64,000 nt of DNA from Physcomitrium patens (lineage: Eukaryota > Streptophyta > Bryopsida > Funariales > Funariaceae), in the NCBI RefSeq assembly GCF_000002425.4, contig NC_037270.1, positions 93,685 to 157,684 on the forward strand, given 5' to 3'. The notes beneath the pieces are model-generated. The model was given only the letters and a program-made list of their open reading frames with translations, searched no databases and was not told where the DNA came from. How positions within the stretch are numbered: position 1 is the stretch's first letter; the number at the start of each line of letters is the position of its first letter. Shown piece by piece: positions 60,231 to 64,000 of the stretch. The position numbers and the translations under genes are program-made.

Positions 60231-61360
60231 AGTAATGAAATTAATATTGATTGTTGATTCAAGCCTTGTGAAACAAATCCAATCAAGTATATCTTCTGAT
60301 CCTCTTGTTTATAATATCAAGAATCCTTCTTCTAAGTTCTAAGATACTTTTAAGTTTGACTTCAAAAACAATCTACTCTATTTTAAAGGTTAATTATATG
60401 TTCGAAAAGGAGAAGCTTGATTACATGTTCTTCAAGCACGTCATAATTTTCTAGCAGCATGACATTTTAGATACAATAAGACTTTAGACCTTATATCCAG
60501 AGATTTTTGGTGGCCACAAATGTAGAAGAGTGTCAAAGACTTTGTTCAGTCATGTGACATTTGTTCAAGATCAAAAACTCCCTGTTATCGACCTTAAAAA
60601 CTTCTTCAATCATTATCCATTCCAAAACAACTATGGTCTTCTATTTTTATAGATTTTATTACGGATCTTTCAATCTCTAAATCTTTCAATCTTTGAATCT
60701 ATATTCATGATAGTAGATTATTTTACCAAGATGGCACATTTTGTATCATGTATAAAATTTATCACAGGTGAAGAAACAGCTAAATTCTTTCTTGACAACA
60801 TCTATTGCTATTATGGATTATATAAGGATATTATATCAGATAGGAGAATTCAATTTGTATCAAGATTTTGGCAGACTCTTTTCAAGATTCTAAAAGTAGA
60901 TATAAAACTATCTTTGGTATTCCATCCTCAAACTGATGGACAAACAAAGCGTGTTAATCAAATTTTAGAGCAGTATTTAAGATGTACCATCAACTACCAA
61001 TAAGATGATTGGACAACTCTTTTGCTATTGACAAAGTTTACTTATAATAACATAGTACATTCTTCTATAAAATAAACATATTTCTATGCCAATTATAATT
61101 ATCATCCATGACTTAATATTTTTGACTTTTCAAAAGCTAATAATCCTATGATGGAAGATTTGGCAAATTATTTGTCAGAGCTATATGCAACAATGAAGGC
61201 ACAATTAAAAGAAGCTCAAGAACAACAAAAGATCAATGTGGATGTCTATCAAAAGGAATAACCACCATTCTACATAGGTGACAAGGTATGGTTACTTCAT
61301 CACAATATCAAGACTACTCGTCTTTGTGACAAATTGGACTATTGTAGGCTTGGATCATTT
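60231..61360 (+). pseudogene. G1 integrase (copy i)
   Basis: The zinc region lies about 60,420-60,570 (HNFLAA, then CDICSRSK). The core piece 60,707-61,003 (98 codons) reads IVDYFTKMAHFV, DIISDRRIQFVSRFWQTLFK, VFHPQTDGQTKRVNQIL and EQYLRCTINYQ. The catalytic Glu of QTERVN is Lys. The tail with CHINASFYIGDKVWLL-type remnants follows to about 61,360. Confidence 0.8.
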
Positions 61361-61690
61361 CCTATTTCTACACAAATCAATCCAATTGTACATTGTCTAT
61401 ACCTACCAAAGTCAATAAAAATCCATCTAGTATTCTATGTCTCTCTTCTTGAACCATACAAGATAAGGGACATACCAAGAAGAAGATAAGTACCACCTTC
61501 TCCTATAAAAGTAGACAATAATCAAGAATTTGAAGTAAAAAAAGTCTAAGACTTAAGGTTGTGCCAAAATAAGTTGAAATATCTTGTTCATTGGCATGGA
61601 TATAATATTAGTGAATGCACATGAAAGCCAACAAAGAATCTTGTAAATACAACAAAAGTGGTGAAGGCTTTTCATTGACAACATCTATCA
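61361..61690 (+). pseudogene. G1 chromodomain (copy i)
   Basis: The plus strand reads HLVFYVSLLEPYK (61,425-61,465), then a linker, then a chromodomain with LKYLVHWHGYNISECT (about 61,575-61,620). It is colinear with 13,122-13,388. Confidence 0.75.
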
Positions 61691-61796
61691 AAAATAAAAT
61701 GAAGATCTTCCTTGTAAAAGCAATAAAATCTAGGCAAGATGACATTCTACTTTCAATCCTTCTTTGTAGCTTCTTTGTATTTGTGACACTAAAGAG

Positions 61797-62282
61797 ATGG
61801 AGAACCAATAACCAGTGGATTTGACTGAAGAGCCTTTGTTTGCTAACCTGCCAAATGAAACATTATGATTGTCACAACTTTCAAGACAATGTAATCGAGA
61901 TGAAGATCTTCAAGAACAACATATTCTTCTTTCAATAGATGGCAAGATACAACGCATTTCATATCACGACTTTGGAAGAAACTCTCAATGTTTGGTGATT
62001 TTATTAGAAGTAGGAACAACTCCTCATGATGTTCCAAATATTTTATTTGAAAGAAATTATAAAGATCTTAACAATGATCAAATAACAAGGTGATCTTCTT
62101 GTCTTGGTATGAAAAACTATCGATGGCTAAGTGGGCCTATAAACTATCTTTGAAGAAAAAAAAGATAGAAGTATGTGAAAAATATAATTTGCTACAACTT
62201 GGATTTTTTCAACATATTAAAATCGCTCTTCAAGGAACTTATTCGTAGAAGGGAGGGTAATGTCATGGACATATACATATAA
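61797..62282 (+). pseudogene. G1 ORF3 relic, copy i (full length)
   Basis: This frame of 161 codons plus TAA starts at ATG 61,797 (MENQ-PVDLTEEPLFANLPN). It continues LSQLSRQCNRDEDLQEQHI, then YHDFGRNSQCLVILLEVGTT, VPNILFERNYKDLNNDQITR and ICYNLDFFN. It ends LIRRREGNVMDIYI inside the LTR. Its length equals that of copy d within one codon. The pol frame of the chromodomain ends before it in another frame. Product unknown. Confidence 0.6.
62246..62260 (+). other. Polypurine tract of G1 copy i
   Basis: AGAAGGGAGGGTAA stands immediately before the LTR start TGTCATGGACATATAC. It is the cleanest tract in the window. Confidence 0.8.
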
Positions 62283-62817
62283 ATCAATAATTACTTATAT
62301 GATTTAGGTAACAGTAGATAAAAGTAAGTCAATTCCATAATATCTTCTATAGAAGCTTTTTTAGAAGCTTTATAGATGTTGTTTTGATTTTATAGGCATC
62401 TTTAATTAATTTTTTAGATTAGAAATGTGATCAACAAGTTGGCCATGTACCACACATGTTGATAGCTTGAAGAACAAGCTAATTATGTAGCCTACACATA
62501 GAATACTTACCTTATAACCTAAGGCATGTATCTTGTAAAGTCAACACATATTAAAGGTCCTACAGAACATCACCATGTAGCTCTTAGTTAGATAGTATAT
62601 ATAGAAGCAAGAATGAAGCCCTCTTGACTCTTGTCAACTTCATTCTTGTTTCTAGTTTAGTTTCAAGAGTCTCAAGTTTTCTTATCTTTTGGCAATAAGC
62701 CATTCTAATTTCTTTTTAATATACGTACTTCTTTATTTTAATTTTTTTACTTTTTTTTAATACAAATTTTATTGGTTTATGCATCATCTTCTAATTCATG
62801 TCCGTGATACTTAAATT
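62261..62817 (+). mobile_element. G1 3' LTR of copy i
   Basis: It runs from TGTCATGGACATATACAT to about TTCATGTCCGTGATAC (62,811) and shares all family blocks. The last part of the LTR is missing or lost in the following sequence. Confidence 0.8.
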
Positions 62818-63003
62818 TCTTAATTATAGCTCACGATGAATAAATTGGATGAAGATGGAAATTTAATGCAATAACTGGAGGCAATCAAAAAAGAGATATC
62901 AAAGCAAAGCCATCAAATTAAAGAACAAGATCGAATTATTCAAGAAAATATAAAATGCAAGTCACTATTGGAGCATAAATTTGGAGAGAAATAGGAAGCT
63001 TGT

Positions 63004-63037
<34 letters not shown>

Positions 63038-64000
63038 ACACTTAACATCTCTTTGAAGGCCTAATACAAGAACTATTACAAAATTGCTGGATATGGGATT
63101 TGGAATGGGAGGATGTGAAGAGTCAATTAAAAGTAGAACCAGAGAAGGCAGCATTATTGGAATAGAAAAAAAAAATTGGATGACCAATATAGAATTGAAA
63201 CAAAAAAAATTATGGATAGAAATTGGAACCTTGAAAGCTATAGTGACAAAATTAAAGGGTGATTTAGCCAGTATTGATTGATCACAAATGTATGTCCCAC
63301 CAGTTTCAATAATTGATGAATTGAATGAGAATATGACGCAAAAGCAGCACCATTTAGAAGCGAAAGATGTCATGATTTTACAATTGGAGGCTCAAGTTCA
63401 TGAATTGGGAGCATATAATAAGGACTTATCAGCTCAATTGAGTAGAGAGCCAATAGAAGTATCAAAGAAAGATGAGGACTTATCATTAAAACAAGAATCA
63501 ATAAAACTACCTATGGAGAATGTTGGGATTGATCAATCAAACAAATCAGAAGGATAAAAATATTGTAAAGATTCGTTGAAGAAGTTTTTTTATTAATTTC
63601 ATATTTGCTAGGATGTTGCACACCTCAGAGCAGAGCTATGTAGAATGGATAGAAATTAATTTTTATAGGATATTGATTAGATATTGATAAAATTGATTAA
63701 TCATCAATAGGACAATCAATTTAGGATGTAAGATAGATGATTTAGTTGAGAAAAGTGGTTAAATAAGAAATGTTGGTTGAAATCTCTGTTTCAATGTAAG
63801 TATAAATTAGTTGAAGAAGTAAAAAGGGCCAGATTGTAATAGTCATGAGCCAAGGTAAGCTTGGTGCTACCTTTTGTTTTTATTTTCTTTATAAAAGAAG
63901 GGTAATAGATAGATTTTAAATAATATGAAGTAAAATTTTGTAATGAAAGAAAGATTTGATTTATATGATATCAAATGAGAAATTGGATTTATTGTATATT
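62818..64000 (+). other. Coiled-coil-rich broken ORF and unassigned flank
   Basis: From ATG 62,836 the plus strand reads MNKLDEDGNLMQ, a stop, then LEAIKKEISKQSHQIKEQ and further heptad-like stretches. A 31-base A run (63,006-63,036) breaks it. An open piece at 63,288-63,557 (MYVPPVSIIDELNENMTQKQ and on) is strongly coiled-coil-like and ends in TAA-type stop. After that (63,560-64,000) there is only AT-rich sequence with a TATAAA near 63,891. It might be the N-terminal part of a retroelement gag or an unrelated gene fragment. Confidence 0.4.
63006..63036. repeat. Poly-A run (31 bases)
   Basis: Uninterrupted A run inside a coiled-coil reading frame. No target duplication or retroposon body was found next to it. 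Confidence 0.95.

Noticed and set aside
63006-63036. Poly-A tail of a LINE or processed pseudogene
   Set aside because: The coiled-coil-like frame continues on the other side of the A run in the same orientation, and no flanking target duplication was visible.
1-64000. tRNA, rRNA or other RNA genes
   Set aside because: I looked for tRNA-like box A and box B pairs and conserved rRNA blocks and found none that I can support. The TGGTATC sequence is a retroelement primer site.

Overview
This is nuclear DNA of a land plant, most likely an angiosperm. The evidence is one spliced gene for a plant-type GT10 alpha-1,4-fucosyltransferase (FUT13 type) and telomere-like CCCTAAA tracts, set in very AT-rich, CpG-poor, nested LTR retrotransposons. 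I see no prokaryotic or organellar gene and no RNA gene. The sequence does not let me name the species.

Gene island (about 28,680-32,340). A GC-rich, pyrimidine-rich leader (28,680-29,414) precedes a four-exon gene (coding 29,415-29,764, 30,237-30,462, 30,714-30,887, 31,258-31,821; 437 codons). Exon phases match at every junction and there is no internal stop. It is the only gene I regard as functional.

Everything else is broken Ty3/gypsy DNA, in three main families. G1 is a chromodomain element (LTR about 630-720 bp, starting TGTCATGGACAT) with copies at 1-2,705(+), 3,891-7,921(-), 7,922-11,462(+), 11,993-19,581(-, two LTRs), 22,020-26,500(+), 34,651-39,957(+), 40,969-41,807(-), 46,020-50,378(-) and 56,646-62,817(+). 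G1 carries a third reading frame of about 160 codons between the chromodomain and the polypurine tract; six copies keep it and I recognise no family for it. G2 is a gypsy element whose gag has four zinc knuckles. Its LTRs (1.2-1.7 kb, TGTCGTG...TACGACA) are mostly solo; four are flanked by 4-bp target duplications that differ only by transitions, and three carry about 350-450 bp of telomere-like repeats. G3 is a short element (22,209-25,583, minus) with an initiator-Met-type primer site and a 5-bp target duplication.

The right half is a four-level nest: G2 (41,808 to about 55,400) contains G1 (46,020-50,378), which contains a deleted G2 (46,625-49,692), which contains a solo G2 LTR (47,180-48,360). 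Bases 1-2,690 and 36,862-39,551 are nearly identical dead copies of one G1 element, so part of this locus was duplicated recently. Stretches I could not assign are 26,500-28,600, 32,340-33,340, 55,400-56,645 and 62,818-64,000.
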